The notes below the pieces were generated by a model that was not told the DNA's origin, ran no database searches, and saw only the letters and a program-made list of their open reading frames with translations. Below are positions 24,016 to 31,997 of a stretch of DNA of 38,509 bases, in pieces; within the stretch, counting starts at the first letter, position 1; each line of letters begins with the position of its first letter. The position numbers and the translations under genes are program-made. This stretch comes from a virus. The stretch spans positions 1 to 38,509 of the IMG/VR virus record IMGVR_UViG_3300032288_000802. One strand, 5' to 3'.

Positions 24016-25575
24016 CTAGGAACTTAATTCCTCCCTATACAGGCTTAGCAAGAGATCGTGTCCTTCTACACGTTTCTCTAGGCGATCAAACATCCGCTTT
24101 TCTATTTCACTACCTTGTAAGTGTATCACCGTTACATTCGTAGAAGTTTGCCCAATACGATCTGCACGTGCAATACATTGCAAGTATGTTTCCACAGACA
24201 TAACAGGTCCGTAGAATACTACTGTATCAGCCGCAGTTAATGTTACACCATGTGATGCAGCTTGCGGTTGAATTACTAAAACTCTTGGCGAATCAGTTGT
24301 TTGAAAGCGCTTGAATATGTCAGTACGTTTATTAACACTTATATCACCATGTATAACTTCTGATGCAATGTTGTGCTTTTGTAGGTGTAAGTGTATGGTC
24401 TCGATGCTATGCCTAAATGGTGCAAAGATAATAACTTTACGGCTCGTTTCTTCTAGCACCTCAAGTAACACGTTCAAGCGAGGCGCACAATCAAACTCCA
24501 CAACTTCTTTTTCATCGGTATAAGCGGCTCCTGCACTTATCTGCAACAGCTTGCTAACACCTGCGGCGGCATTTACTGCGGTGATTGTCTCTCCCGCCGT
24601 TTGTACTAGCATGCGGTCTTTTAACATGCGGTAGTACTTAACTTGCTGTGCAGTAAGGGGTACGTCACGTGTTTCAGTAAGCACAGGCGGTAGATCGGTA
24701 CACTCCTCTTTTGTATAACGTATTGCAGGCTGTAAGGAGTTGTAAACGTCTTGCTGAGCAGAGGGCTTTGGTATCCACTTAAACTTGCTGACCTTGTGCA
24801 TAACCTTGTCTTGCCATGCTGTAAGGAACTTAGGTACGCCGTTAGGGTTTACTAACTTAGCCAAGCCGTAGGCATCCACAGGTGACTGCGATGCCGGTGT
24901 ACCCGTCATCATCCAAAGCATAGTGTCAGGTTTAAGTATTCTGTTGAGCGACTTCCATCGCTTGGTTGTCGGGTTTTTGTATGCGTTTGCCTCATCGACA
25001 ATCACAAGATCAAAGCGCCCATCATTAATAATCTCATCGACAATTAAATTTAAGCCATCGTAGTTCACCACAACAAACTCGTAGTCACCTTGAACCATCT
25101 CAATGCGTCGTGATGCTTGTGTGTGATGCGCCGCTACTACCGAACGATGAATAATACTTTTACCAATACTGCTTATCCATGCGTCGTGCATGATGGACAG
25201 CGGACATAAAACTAAGCATCTGCGTACTTGCTTTAGCTTCATTAAATAATCAGCCGCCCATAACGCAGAGAATGTTTTGCCGGTGCCGGGGTCATTAAAT
25301 ACGAACGCTCTGCGATTCATTGTGAGGAACGATGACGTCTCAATCTGATGCGCAAATGGTTTGTGCCGACCGGGCCAGTTGTATTTAGCGGTAATGGGTG
25401 ATGGTGGGTTCTTAACACCTAGATTGCGAAGCACCCGCACTTCATCTAGCCCCCAGTACACAGCCACTTCAAACACGCCGTTGCTCTCGCTTACAACTTT
25501 GCTTCTTGGTATTACGCTGTACTTGTCGGGACTACGTGTCTTAAATAACAGCGCCTTGTTTTCGATTATCTGCAT
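24016..25575 (-). CDS. SNF2-family (SF2) DEAD-like helicase / DNA translocase
   Basis: 519 residues. N-terminal ATPase lobe: HQIET (76-80), Walker A NDPGTGKT (94-101), motif II DEAN (194-197) and MTGTPAS (223-229). C-terminal lobe: VIIFAPFRHS, VIHGDIS, VLVIQPQAASHGVTL and motif VI QCIARADRIGQ (466-476). This is the compact SNF2 translocase common in phages. It moves on double-stranded DNA and is linked to replication, recombination or restart. The start overlaps the preceding stop (TAATG). A terminator follows. No extra nuclease domain is present. Confidence 0.92.
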   Translation of the reverse strand: MQIIENKALLFKTRSPDKYSVIPRSKVVSESNGVFEVAVYWGLDEVRVLRNLGVKNPPSPITAKYNWPGRHKPFAHQIETSSFLTMNRRAFVFNDPGTGKTFSALWAADYLMKLKQVRRCLVLCPLSIMHDAWISSIGKSIIHRSVVAAHHTQASRRIEMVQGDYEFVVVNYDGLNLIVDEIINDGRFDLVIVDEANAYKNPTTKRWKSLNRILKPDTMLWMMTGTPASQSPVDAYGLAKLVNPNGVPKFLTAWQDKVMHKVSKFKWIPKPSAQQDVYNSLQPAIRYTKEECTDLPPVLTETRDVPLTAQQVKYYRMLKDRMLVQTAGETITAVNAAAGVSKLLQISAGAAYTDEKEVVEFDCAPRLNVLLEVLEETSRKVIIFAPFRHSIETIHLHLQKHNIASEVIHGDISVNKRTDIFKRFQTTDSPRVLVIQPQAASHGVTLTAADTVVFYGPVMSVETYLQCIARADRIGQTSTNVTVIHLQGSEIEKRMFDRLEKRVEGHDLLLSLYREELSS

Positions 25576-25916
25576 TATTCTATGATCCTGTACACCTTGT
25601 CGTATGAATCGCCAAGTGTGTGTTTCTCTATCTTGTTAACGTTTTCTAAGCGCACAAACGCAATACGCCAAAAGTCATCGGCATCACGTATCTCATCTTC
25701 AGTCACCCATTTGTCTTGCCAACGTAGCACCCACATATCAATCAACGTTGATATAGAAACCCTGCATGCTTCACGATCTAAATCTTCGTTTTTCATTTTT
25801 AGGGGCGCAGATGCTTTAGCTGAAGAACCACTACTTATGTTTGTTGCGTGTATTTGTCTTACTTCTGCTCTTAGTTTATCAAGCTGTTCTGCATACGCAT
25901 CGTCTGAGATTCCCAT
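25575..25916 (-). CDS. Unknown 113-residue protein upstream of SNF2 helicase
   Basis: Not recognised. The first 45 residues are helical and polar (EQLDKLRAEVRQIHATN) with a Ser/Ala/Lys linker (SSGSSAKASAPLKMKNED). The rest forms a helical domain with STLIDMWVLRWQDKWVTEDE and DDFWRIAFVRLENV. No signal peptide, membrane segment or metal site is visible. It is coupled to the helicase by a TAATG junction and lies 3 bases after the gene before, so it belongs to the replication operon and may be a helicase partner. Confidence 0.55.
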   Translation of the reverse strand: MGISDDAYAEQLDKLRAEVRQIHATNISSGSSAKASAPLKMKNEDLDREACRVSISTLIDMWVLRWQDKWVTEDEIRDADDFWRIAFVRLENVNKIEKHTLGDSYDKVYRIIE

Positions 25917-25919
25917 CGT

Positions 25920-26279
25920 TTACTCGCTTTCTGCAAACTGTTCGCTCTTAACACTCATGAGGCGATCTTTTAATCCTTCTACTTTTGTAAACTTATTCAT
26001 GTGTAGCTGATCTGATGAATAGCACCTGCCGTCTTGTGGTTTGTACAACGAGCCAGTAACAGCATCCATCAACAACGGTTTCTTATGCTCGTCTGTAAGA
26101 ATATGAACCGCTACAAGAACTCGTTCCATACCGCTAATGTCCCCAAGGTATAGGTCTTTATCTTCTAACCATTTTTTCTTGGTTGCTGATTTGTTGCCAC
26201 TTGTTGGGAAACAACTGTTTGCTTGTGCGCAATAGTAGTTTATTGATTTGCGTACACCATATGTGTTTTGAAATTTCAT
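25920..26279 (-). CDS. Unknown 119-residue protein
   Basis: Not recognised. N-terminus is basic and polar (YGVRKSINYYCAQANSCFPT, KSATKKKWLEDKDLY). The middle has GMERVLVAVHILTDEHKKPLL and a short LMDAVTGSLYKP motif. Two N-terminal cysteines (C17 and C23) are too few for a convincing zinc site. It starts in an ATGA overlap with the HNH gene stop. Its place between nuclease and helicase genes suggests a DNA-metabolism accessory role, but that is context only. Confidence 0.5.
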   Translation of the reverse strand: MKFQNTYGVRKSINYYCAQANSCFPTSGNKSATKKKWLEDKDLYLGDISGMERVLVAVHILTDEHKKPLLMDAVTGSLYKPQDGRCYSSDQLHMNKFTKVEGLKDRLMSVKSEQFAESE

Positions 26280-26533
26280 TTTATTGACCCATCTGCCTTT
26301 CGTTTATATGATCTATTTTTACTTGCGGGTACTGCTTTTAAGTTACTACGTACTGTTGTGCCACCTTTGCTCAAGGGTGTCTTGTGATCTACGTCCATAC
26401 CATCACCCTTGTGTACTACACCTTCACGCATAAGCATGCGTCGTGCTTTGTTACGTTGCGCACGTTTCTTCTTAACCATCTCTGTGCCATCGTATGTTGC
26501 GTATTCTTTTGCGTAATTGCGCTTTGTTGCCAT
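26276..26533 (-). CDS. HNH-family endonuclease-like protein
   Basis: 85 residues from the ATG at 26533; another ATG at 26539 abuts the TTAGGAG site with no spacing, so 26533 (6-base spacing) is preferred. The basic N-terminus (KKKRAQRNKARRML) precedes the HNH core: DVDHKTPLSKGG (H50), NLKAV (N64) and SKNRS (N73). HNH proteins cut DNA with one metal ion. At this size it could be a free-standing nicking enzyme or a homing-type remnant. It lacks the CxxC zinc pairs of many HNH proteins, so it is a minimal version. Adjacent to a Cas4/RecB-like nuclease. Confidence 0.75.
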   Translation of the reverse strand: MATKRNYAKEYATYDGTEMVKKKRAQRNKARRMLMREGVVHKGDGMDVDHKTPLSKGGTTVRSNLKAVPASKNRSYKRKADGSIK

Positions 26534-26542
26534 GATCATCTC

Positions 26543-27208
26543 CTAATGTTTGGGGTTAAACTCACAACTCTTAACTGGGCACCAACCGCATAGCGGTGTG
26601 CTTGTGGGATTCCACACGTCATTGTCGTATGAAGCGGCTAACTTGGCTACCCTCTCCCGATACCTCCACCAGTTGAAGTCCTTCTCCTCTACGGTCATCG
26701 TTTGTGTAACCATCGAGTTCTTCACAACAAAGAGCAGGGCAGAACTAACTTGGCGTATGTGGGGAAAGTGAGCAAACACCATCAAAGACATGAGCGTGAG
26801 TTGGTCTCGGTCAGGATACTTGTCGTTGCCTGTCTTGTAGTCCACAACCCTAGCCTTGAGCCCATCGTCATCAATGATTAAAAGATCAGCTATGCCACGC
26901 ACCCACACATCTGCATCACCAAAAGCACAGGGGGTAAGGTCTTCTTTCAAGCCCATCTCGTACTCAGTCAGCTTGCGCCCTGTCTTCTTGTTAAGTGCGT
27001 CAAGAGTAGGTTGAATGAAGTTAAACTCAGGAGGTAGTGGTGTGCCATCTTTAATGTAAAGTTCGGCGGCTTCGTGTACTTGCTTGCCATAGATGGTATG
27101 TACTGTGTCTGTGAATGGGTAGTTCTTGAGTACCTTAACTTCATGGTAACGTCTTGCACAGCCTTCAAAGTCTTTGAGCCCTGAGTGACTCCATTTAATT
27201 TTCACCAC
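26543..27208 (-). CDS. PD-(D/E)XK nuclease, Cas4/RecB-like with 4-Cys iron-sulfur site
   Basis: 221 residues, starting at GTG 27208 (a second GTG at 27205 is better spaced from AAAGGAG). Motifs: SHSGLKDFEGC with C17, VHEAAE (H45), GIADLLII (D108), VVDYKTG (D123, K125) and RDQLTLM (Q136), the RecB-family nuclease set. The end has C207, C210 and C215 (CGWCPVKSC). Together with C17 these give the one-plus-three cysteine arrangement that binds a 4Fe-4S cluster in Cas4 and AddB. It should degrade or trim DNA ends as a 5' or 3' exonuclease. Context is replication and recombination. Confidence 0.9.
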   Translation of the reverse strand: MVKIKWSHSGLKDFEGCARRYHEVKVLKNYPFTDTVHTIYGKQVHEAAELYIKDGTPLPPEFNFIQPTLDALNKKTGRKLTEYEMGLKEDLTPCAFGDADVWVRGIADLLIIDDDGLKARVVDYKTGNDKYPDRDQLTLMSLMVFAHFPHIRQVSSALLFVVKNSMVTQTMTVEEKDFNWWRYRERVAKLAASYDNDVWNPTSTPLCGWCPVKSCEFNPKH

Positions 27209-27347
27209 GACTCCTTTCTTCTATGGCTTTGGCAAACTGTATTGCTGAAGAAAGAGCCTCAAGCGTATCGTCAAGCGCTTTTCTAAGAAACACAACTGCT
27301 GTTTCTAAATCGGCTATGCGGTCTTTTAGTTGTTCGTTTTCGTTCAT
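27195..27347 (-). CDS. 50-residue coiled-coil protein
   Basis: ATG at 27347 shares its A with the preceding TAA (TAATG), and the frame runs 50 residues to TAA at 27195, overlapping the nuclease start by 14 nt. The sequence is a single heptad-like helix (NEQLKDRIADLETAVVFLRK, then ALDDTLEALSSAIQFAKAIE). The junctions on both sides support a real gene. Its function is unknown; small coiled coils in this position may bind the neighbouring nuclease. Confidence 0.7.
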   Translation of the reverse strand: MNENEQLKDRIADLETAVVFLRKALDDTLEALSSAIQFAKAIEERSRGEN

Positions 27348-27649
27348 TAGAATCTCGCAGTCTTGATGGCTTGGTCAAGCCGTTGGGAAAAGGCAGTCAC
27401 AAATTTCTCGTTATAGCTCAAGCTATTTTTCATGTCGTGCAGTATGGCGTGGGTAAGCTCGTGCCAAAAGGTTTCGCTACGTTCGTCTTTGTCATACTTG
27501 TTGCCACGCACATCTTGCTTGGCTACGTCAATGCTGTTGTCTGCTCTATCAAAGCAACCCCTGCATGCTTGTTTGTTTACCCGTAGTGATTCGGGCTGAT
27601 CAATCTTAATCTTGGTCTTGCCGATTGTTACTTGCTTTGGTATTTTCAT
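27347..27649 (-). CDS. Small zincin-like metallopeptidase (HExxH)
   Basis: 100 residues. WHELTHAILHDM contains the zinc-binding HExxH (H63, E64, H67). Glu81 in YNEKFV is well placed as third ligand, as in gluzincin-type ImmA/IrrE or SprT-like phage proteins. N-terminal beta strands (QVTIGKTKIKI) and CRGC (29-32) precede it. Such minimal zincins in phages are of unknown substrate; cleavage of a host repressor or toxin is possible. ATGA overlap with the HTH gene before it. Confidence 0.75.
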   Translation of the reverse strand: MKIPKQVTIGKTKIKIDQPESLRVNKQACRGCFDRADNSIDVAKQDVRGNKYDKDERSETFWHELTHAILHDMKNSLSYNEKFVTAFSQRLDQAIKTARF

Positions 27650-27999
27650 TTGGTTAGTTCCTTTATTTGAGTTATGTGGGGTAGTAGTAATTTTAATATT
27701 TCGCTAGCGTTTCCCCTATCTGTGTAGGCTATACGCAAGTCTTGATTCTCTCGTGCGTTTGCGTAGCTTTCGTGGATGTCAGTAATCATCTGCCTTGCTC
27801 TGTCTATCCTACGTTGGCGTCGCTTTAAGTAGTTGCGAACCGTTGCCGTACCACACCGCAGAATGACAGCCGTCTGCTTAAGGGTAGCGCCATCTCTTTG
27901 CAAACGTCTTGCCGTATTCTCGCTTTCAGTAAAACACTCAGGGTTTTCGTCAACAACAGCCTGCAAGTCAGCTAAGCGTTTTTGATCTTCCTCCGTCAT
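27646..27999 (-). CDS. HTH protein (small-terminase or sigma region 4-like fold)
   Basis: 117 residues. ARRLQRDGATLKQTAVILRC followed by GTATVRNYLKRRQRR (residues about 30-64) is a helix-turn-helix with a strongly basic recognition helix. A long helical C-terminus follows (RARQMITDIHESYANARENQ). It may be a transcription factor or a DNA-binding accessory of the polymerase. It begins at an ATGA overlap with the DNA polymerase stop and ends in another ATGA with the zincin, so its expression is tied to replication. Confidence 0.65.
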   Translation of the reverse strand: MTEEDQKRLADLQAVVDENPECFTESENTARRLQRDGATLKQTAVILRCGTATVRNYLKRRQRRIDRARQMITDIHESYANARENQDLRIAYTDRGNASEILKLLLPHITQIKELTK

Positions 28000-29972
28000 T
28001 TTGCTTCTCCGTATCGTTTGTTACAACCTGTTTCCGCATCAAGCGGTATCCCTTTCATGTATGGTGGGTCTGCCACCATTTGCTCTAGCACCCATGCCTC
28101 AGCTTCTTTGGCTTCGTTCTCAGGTACTAAACATACAACCTCGTCGTGAACGGTTAATACGCAGGAATACCTCTTTTGTATCCTGAGCATGCCGTCCGTC
28201 ATCACACACCGAGCAACTGCTTGCACAATGTTTTCTACTACCTTACCGCCGTACAACTTCTTTTTATCGGCGCCATAATGCCATTGAACACGACCTTTTT
28301 CATCGGCGGTGCCAGTTAAGTTTGGGTATCGTAATGACAACCCACTTGGTAATCTTATGCTTTCTTTAGAAAATGTCAAGCACTTGTATGTGTATTCCTT
28401 ACCTTCTGCAAGACTATGCTTGATCAACCCACCGCATAAATCCCACAAGCTGACAACTGGTTGTGCCTTGTTACGATAGATGTCGATGATCTTCTTTGAC
28501 GCTAGGCTGTGAACCAACAACTCTTTATCTGTACATGTGTGCGGTATGTTAGCTAGCATCTCCATGTTGCGCTCCCAACTGACAAAGGTATTTACGTCTT
28601 CTGTACTTACGCCCAACTGCTTGGCAAACGCTTTGTCGTACATGGTAGGTGGCGCACCTAGAAAGCCTGTAAGAAGTTGTGCAGAAAAGCTAGCCCACCC
28701 CATGCCATAGCCACAACCTAGAAGGGCAGACTTAGCTGACTGCCTGAGATCGGGGTGATCTGTTTTGTTAAGCCCCGGTATACCGAACATCTGCGCACCA
28801 AACGCCGCATACGCATCCTGACCCGACGCAAAGATTTCAAGAAGGGGTTGATAGTCTGCGAGGTACGCAAGAACTCTTGGCTCAATCTGCGAGAGGTCGC
28901 ATACGACAAGGGTGAAACCTTTCGGCGCACAGATAGCCTTGCGTAAGAAAGACCCCCGCTTGAGGTTCTGTAAATTAAGCCCCGAACCCTTTGACGCCGA
29001 CCAACGACCGGTGTGTGCGCCGTAGTAGTGGAGCGGTACAGGGAGAGTACCCTTTTCTGCAATGTCAACAAAACGTTGCGCTCTTGTACGCTCAAGCGTG
29101 CTTTTAACTTTGAGACGCGCCTCACAGAGTAACGCAACATCTTCATTATCGGAATTGAGTAGCGCTTGGAATAGGGCGTCGTTCTTGGCAAACGCATACG
29201 CTTCTTTACCTGTCGTCTTGCTAATCTTCTTCGGTGGCGTAACTCCAAGTTCAAGCAATACATTTGCAAACTGTTCATTACTTGCAAGCGATGTCTCTTC
29301 AATCCCAATCTTTTCCAAGAGCGCTTCACGCTTTTGCCGTTCATCGGTAATCGCTTCATTGAGCATATCCTTGTCTAGTTCTAGTGTGGGGTTGGTAAAC
29401 ATCCTGAGCGTCATGTCGATTAGCTTGAGTTCTTTTAACGGAAAGCCACCCTCAACTTCTTTGGCAAGCCGTTCCAATATCTGCTCACACAGCCACACGT
29501 CATGCTTGCAATACTCAGCAAGTTCTTGCTCTATCTCAGGGGTCAGAAACTCCAAGCCATCGCTACTAGCCACAGCCTTACCTTTGGGCGGTAGTTCGTA
29601 GTATTCAGCTAGAGTTGCCAAGCCATTACCCCCATCTACACCACGCAAGGCACGAGCCATCGAGAGCGTATCAAAGATAAAACAAGGCTTAGCTCGATAC
29701 ACCCACGAGAGAATCGCCACATCGAACTGCGCATTATGCGCAACCACCGCCGTCCGATCCCAATCAACAGACTCGATCCATAGCGGTATGTCATCGTGCG
29801 ATACCCATGTGGGTGCCCCTTCTTCTGCAACGTCTTTATACGCAAGACCAAAGGCTTTGAATCGTGGGTCACGTATGTACTGCTCAGTCGTTAGTTTGGA
29901 GAGCGTGTACTCTTTTCTATCCCAACGTGTTTCAAAATCAATGACAAGTATCTTGTCGAATGGTGCGCTCAT
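27996..29972 (-). CDS. polA: DNA polymerase, family A, with 3'-5' exonuclease
   Basis: 658 residues, T7-like size without a 5' nuclease domain. Exonuclease (DEDDy): IDFET (D12, E14), AHNAQFD (N80, D84) and YCKHD (Y154, D158). Polymerase: motif A VVCDLSQIEPR (D359), O-helix RQSAKSALLGCGYG (R410, K414, Y422) and motif C TVHDEV (H609, D610, E611). The residue equivalent to E. coli Phe762 is Leu418. It replicates the phage genome with the primase-helicase encoded in the other operon. It overlaps both neighbours by ATGA. Confidence 0.96.
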   Translation of the reverse strand: MSAPFDKILVIDFETRWDRKEYTLSKLTTEQYIRDPRFKAFGLAYKDVAEEGAPTWVSHDDIPLWIESVDWDRTAVVAHNAQFDVAILSWVYRAKPCFIFDTLSMARALRGVDGGNGLATLAEYYELPPKGKAVASSDGLEFLTPEIEQELAEYCKHDVWLCEQILERLAKEVEGGFPLKELKLIDMTLRMFTNPTLELDKDMLNEAITDERQKREALLEKIGIEETSLASNEQFANVLLELGVTPPKKISKTTGKEAYAFAKNDALFQALLNSDNEDVALLCEARLKVKSTLERTRAQRFVDIAEKGTLPVPLHYYGAHTGRWSASKGSGLNLQNLKRGSFLRKAICAPKGFTLVVCDLSQIEPRVLAYLADYQPLLEIFASGQDAYAAFGAQMFGIPGLNKTDHPDLRQSAKSALLGCGYGMGWASFSAQLLTGFLGAPPTMYDKAFAKQLGVSTEDVNTFVSWERNMEMLANIPHTCTDKELLVHSLASKKIIDIYRNKAQPVVSLWDLCGGLIKHSLAEGKEYTYKCLTFSKESIRLPSGLSLRYPNLTGTADEKGRVQWHYGADKKKLYGGKVVENIVQAVARCVMTDGMLRIQKRYSCVLTVHDEVVCLVPENEAKEAEAWVLEQMVADPPYMKGIPLDAETGCNKRYGEAK

Positions 29973-30691
29973 TTGTTCTTTCTGTGTGTTGCTAAATTGT
30001 TTTGCCCTAGCTGTTGTATCTCGTAGCCGTGACTTTCTAGGTATTCAAACAACTCTTTGCGCTTGGGCTCAAACCATGGCTTCCACGTCCACGCTTCAAA
30101 GATAATTGGTGGGTAGTTGTTTGCTTTGATAGTTTTCATACCGCCATGTATTACCTCAAGTTCATGCCCTTCTACGTCAATCTTGATAAGCCGTACGTTT
30201 TGGTGTGCGCCTGAGTCCAAGGTAAATACTACCAATGGCTCTTTGGCACCCTCGGTTTTGCACTCGTATTCGTTCTCACGAACTTCTTTGTCCATACTAA
30301 ACGCACCGATGTTGCCCTCGTTAGCATAGTCGGGCATGGGTAATACTAGGCGTGCTTCTTTGTTAGACAATCCAAAGTTATGGCAATGAATATTATCTAG
30401 CCCATTAATAAACGTATTGGCACACAGTTGGTAATAGACTATCCGTTGTGGCTCAAACGCATGGTACGTATGCTTAGCTATTTTTCTAGCCAAAGGTACA
30501 CAAAACGTACCCAAGTTAGCGCCGATGTCTAGCACCTCACCCGCAGGCTCGTTAATTAAAAGCTTAAGGCTTAGTTGGTGTATGTCGTTCTCGTACAGTT
30601 CCTTCTTCAAGTGGTTTGAGATTAAGTCTTGCCCTTTGAACACAAGGAACTGTGTGCCATCAGTTTTTACTAGTTCACAATTAGGTAGCAT
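29969..30691 (-). CDS. FkbM-family SAM-dependent methyltransferase
   Basis: 240 residues. Motif I VLDIGANLGTF (53-63) binds S-adenosylmethionine, and HAFEPQRI is the acidic post-I motif. The FkbM signature LIKIDVEGHELEVIHGG lies in the C-terminal half, with PPIIFEAW after it. FkbM enzymes O-methylate sugars and other hydroxyl groups. Next to the GT-A glycosyltransferase upstream, methylation of a transferred sugar is plausible, on virion protein, DNA or host envelope; the target is not shown. AAGGA lies before the ATG; the polymerase follows with an ATGA overlap. Confidence 0.88.
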   Translation of the reverse strand: MLPNCELVKTDGTQFLVFKGQDLISNHLKKELYENDIHQLSLKLLINEPAGEVLDIGANLGTFCVPLARKIAKHTYHAFEPQRIVYYQLCANTFINGLDNIHCHNFGLSNKEARLVLPMPDYANEGNIGAFSMDKEVRENEYECKTEGAKEPLVVFTLDSGAHQNVRLIKIDVEGHELEVIHGGMKTIKANNYPPIIFEAWTWKPWFEPKRKELFEYLESHGYEIQQLGQNNLATHRKNK

Positions 30692-30692
30692 C

Positions 30693-31469
30693 TTAAGTCC
30701 TTGGTAGTTGACCGCTAAAGTTGTATGTACCGCTATGCGTCAGGTTTGCCCAAGGCGCCGCATATACTTTGAATCCTGCTTTGCGAGCGATCTTGCAGAA
30801 GTGATAGTCCTCTGATAGCAACCGATTGCCTGACTCTTCGTCAATGCTAGTGGTAAAGAACTCATCAATAATTTTCTTCTGTGGGTTTTTATCAACAATA
30901 AGAATCATGTCGTTGGTGTACTTAGGTACTGTGGGTTTTAGCGTCTCAAACACGTTGCGCTTGATGAGCATAAAGCCTGTACCGCCGTTGTCGATCTCCA
31001 TGGGTTCGTTGATATTGCCTGTGCTTTCCATTGCACCGCCTACTAGGTTTACTACAAACGACCCTGTGTAATTAGCCAAGTCTTTGTAATCAACCCCCTT
31101 TTGCACAGCATCATGCACTAACTTCCAATTAATTTCTTTCTTGGGGTATAGACCGCAGATGATGTCTTTGTCGGCATCAATCATGCGCACAATATCTTTT
31201 GGATCAAAACTAATATCGGCATCAATAAACATCAGATGTGTTGCGTCTGACTGCATAAAGTCGTAAGCCATGCCGTTACGAGCACGAGTAATCAAAGACT
31301 CATTCATCATGTACGAGTAATACATTTGAATATTGCGTGGTGAGAACGTCTGCACACAGTTAAGAATACCCATGGTGTAACCGCCTGTGCACAGCCCACC
31401 ATACATCGGTGTAGCTACAAATAATTTAGCGGGTTTTGGTGCTTGTATTGCTTCTACATTTTCTAACAT
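30693..31469 (-). CDS. GT-A type glycosyltransferase
   Basis: 258 residues. KLFVATPMYGG is the N-terminal nucleotide-sugar strand. ITRARNGMAYDFMQS leads to the metal-binding THLMFIDADISF (DAD, D83 and D85), typical of GT-A enzymes such as those found in aquatic phages. GGTGFMLIKR and EDYHFCKIARKAG match acceptor-side motifs. It should transfer a sugar from a nucleotide donor. AAAGGAG lies upstream of the ATG. One base separates its stop from the FkbM gene, so the two enzymes probably act in one modification pathway. Confidence 0.85.
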   Translation of the reverse strand: MLENVEAIQAPKPAKLFVATPMYGGLCTGGYTMGILNCVQTFSPRNIQMYYSYMMNESLITRARNGMAYDFMQSDATHLMFIDADISFDPKDIVRMIDADKDIICGLYPKKEINWKLVHDAVQKGVDYKDLANYTGSFVVNLVGGAMESTGNINEPMEIDNGGTGFMLIKRNVFETLKPTVPKYTNDMILIVDKNPQKKIIDEFFTTSIDEESGNRLLSEDYHFCKIARKAGFKVYAAPWANLTHSGTYNFSGQLPRT

Positions 31470-31636
31470 TTACTGCTCCTTTTGGTTTGTTTACTTCTTG
31501 CTTCTTTAATTTCTTCAAGCATTTTTTCCATTAGGTCTGCGCAATAACCCATAAACGGAAATTTGGTTGTTCCATTAGCGACACTACGTGCCAGCCCAAT
31601 AGTATTTTCAACTGTTCGTATGCTCACCTTTCTCAT
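31463..31636 (-). CDS. 57-residue basic protein
   Basis: ATG at 31636 overlaps the stop of the preceding gene (ATGA); the frame ends with TAG at 31463, overlapping the glycosyltransferase start by 7 nt. The gene body also carries the AAAGGAG that serves the glycosyltransferase. It has a VSIRTVENTIGLARSVANG start, one cysteine in FPFMGYCADLMEKMLEEI and a Lys/Arg/Ser-rich tail. Not recognised; likely helical and possibly nucleic-acid-binding through its tail. Confidence 0.65.
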   Translation of the reverse strand: MRKVSIRTVENTIGLARSVANGTTKFPFMGYCADLMEKMLEEIKEARSKQTKRSSKC

Positions 31637-31827
31637 TTCTCTTGTGCCTTTCTTAGTATTGCTCTAGCAAATTCGTATGTTGTATCGCCCATCCAACCTA
31701 TTGCACCAAAGCCATGTGCTATTTCTTGTATTTCCTCATCTGTTAGTTCTTTAGTAAAGGGTTTGTAACATTTTGCGCAGACAAGACCATCGTCTTTGTT
31801 TATATATGCTACTGGTTTATCGTTCAT
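31633..31827 (-). CDS. 64-residue protein with a CxxC pair
   Basis: Start chosen at ATG 31827 (MNDKPVAYI), which follows AAAGGA with 7-base spacing and overlaps the preceding TGA (ATGA). A longer frame to 31881 is open but would overlap the membrane-protein gene. It contains LVCAKCYKPF and a helical segment DEEIQEIAHGFGAIGW. Only one CxxC pair is present, so a zinc site would need dimerisation. Function unknown. Confidence 0.65.
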   Translation of the reverse strand: MNDKPVAYINKDDGLVCAKCYKPFTKELTDEEIQEIAHGFGAIGWMGDTTYEFARAILRKAQEK

Positions 31828-31997
31828 TTCTGAATCCTTTCCCATAACTCGGACAACGACATGCCTTTGACCTCTCTCCAACCAATGTGTACGCAGGCAT
31901 ACATGATGAACAAGAAGAAGCTAAACACCACCATAAATATCAGCACCGCACAGGTGGCTACGAATAAAGCAAACATGTTAAGTATCGTTACTATCAT
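31824..31997 (-). CDS. 57-residue single-pass membrane protein
   Basis: ATG at 31997 after AAGGAATAATAA, stop TGA at 31824, with ATGA overlaps at both ends. Residues 2-35 are almost wholly hydrophobic (MFALFVATCAVLIFMVVF, then SFFLFIMYA), followed by a charged tail (GWREVKGMSLSELWERIQK). It looks like an inner-membrane protein with a cytoplasmic tail. It lies in the early strand, far from the lysis genes, so a superinfection-exclusion or host-membrane role is possible but unproven. Confidence 0.7.
   Translation of the reverse strand: MIVTILNMFALFVATCAVLIFMVVFSFFLFIMYACVHIGWREVKGMSLSELWERIQK

Noticed and set aside
25917-25922. AAACGA next to the start of the 113-residue gene as a sixth copy of the leader motif
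   Set aside because: It abuts the ATG itself and has no Shine-Dalgarno after it, unlike the five consistent cases. Copies at 28014 and 32130 lie in coding sequence.
28718-29359. 213-residue frame inside the polymerase gene
   Set aside because: Extreme Arg/Leu content from an out-of-frame reading; polymerase motifs lie in the other frame of the same strand.
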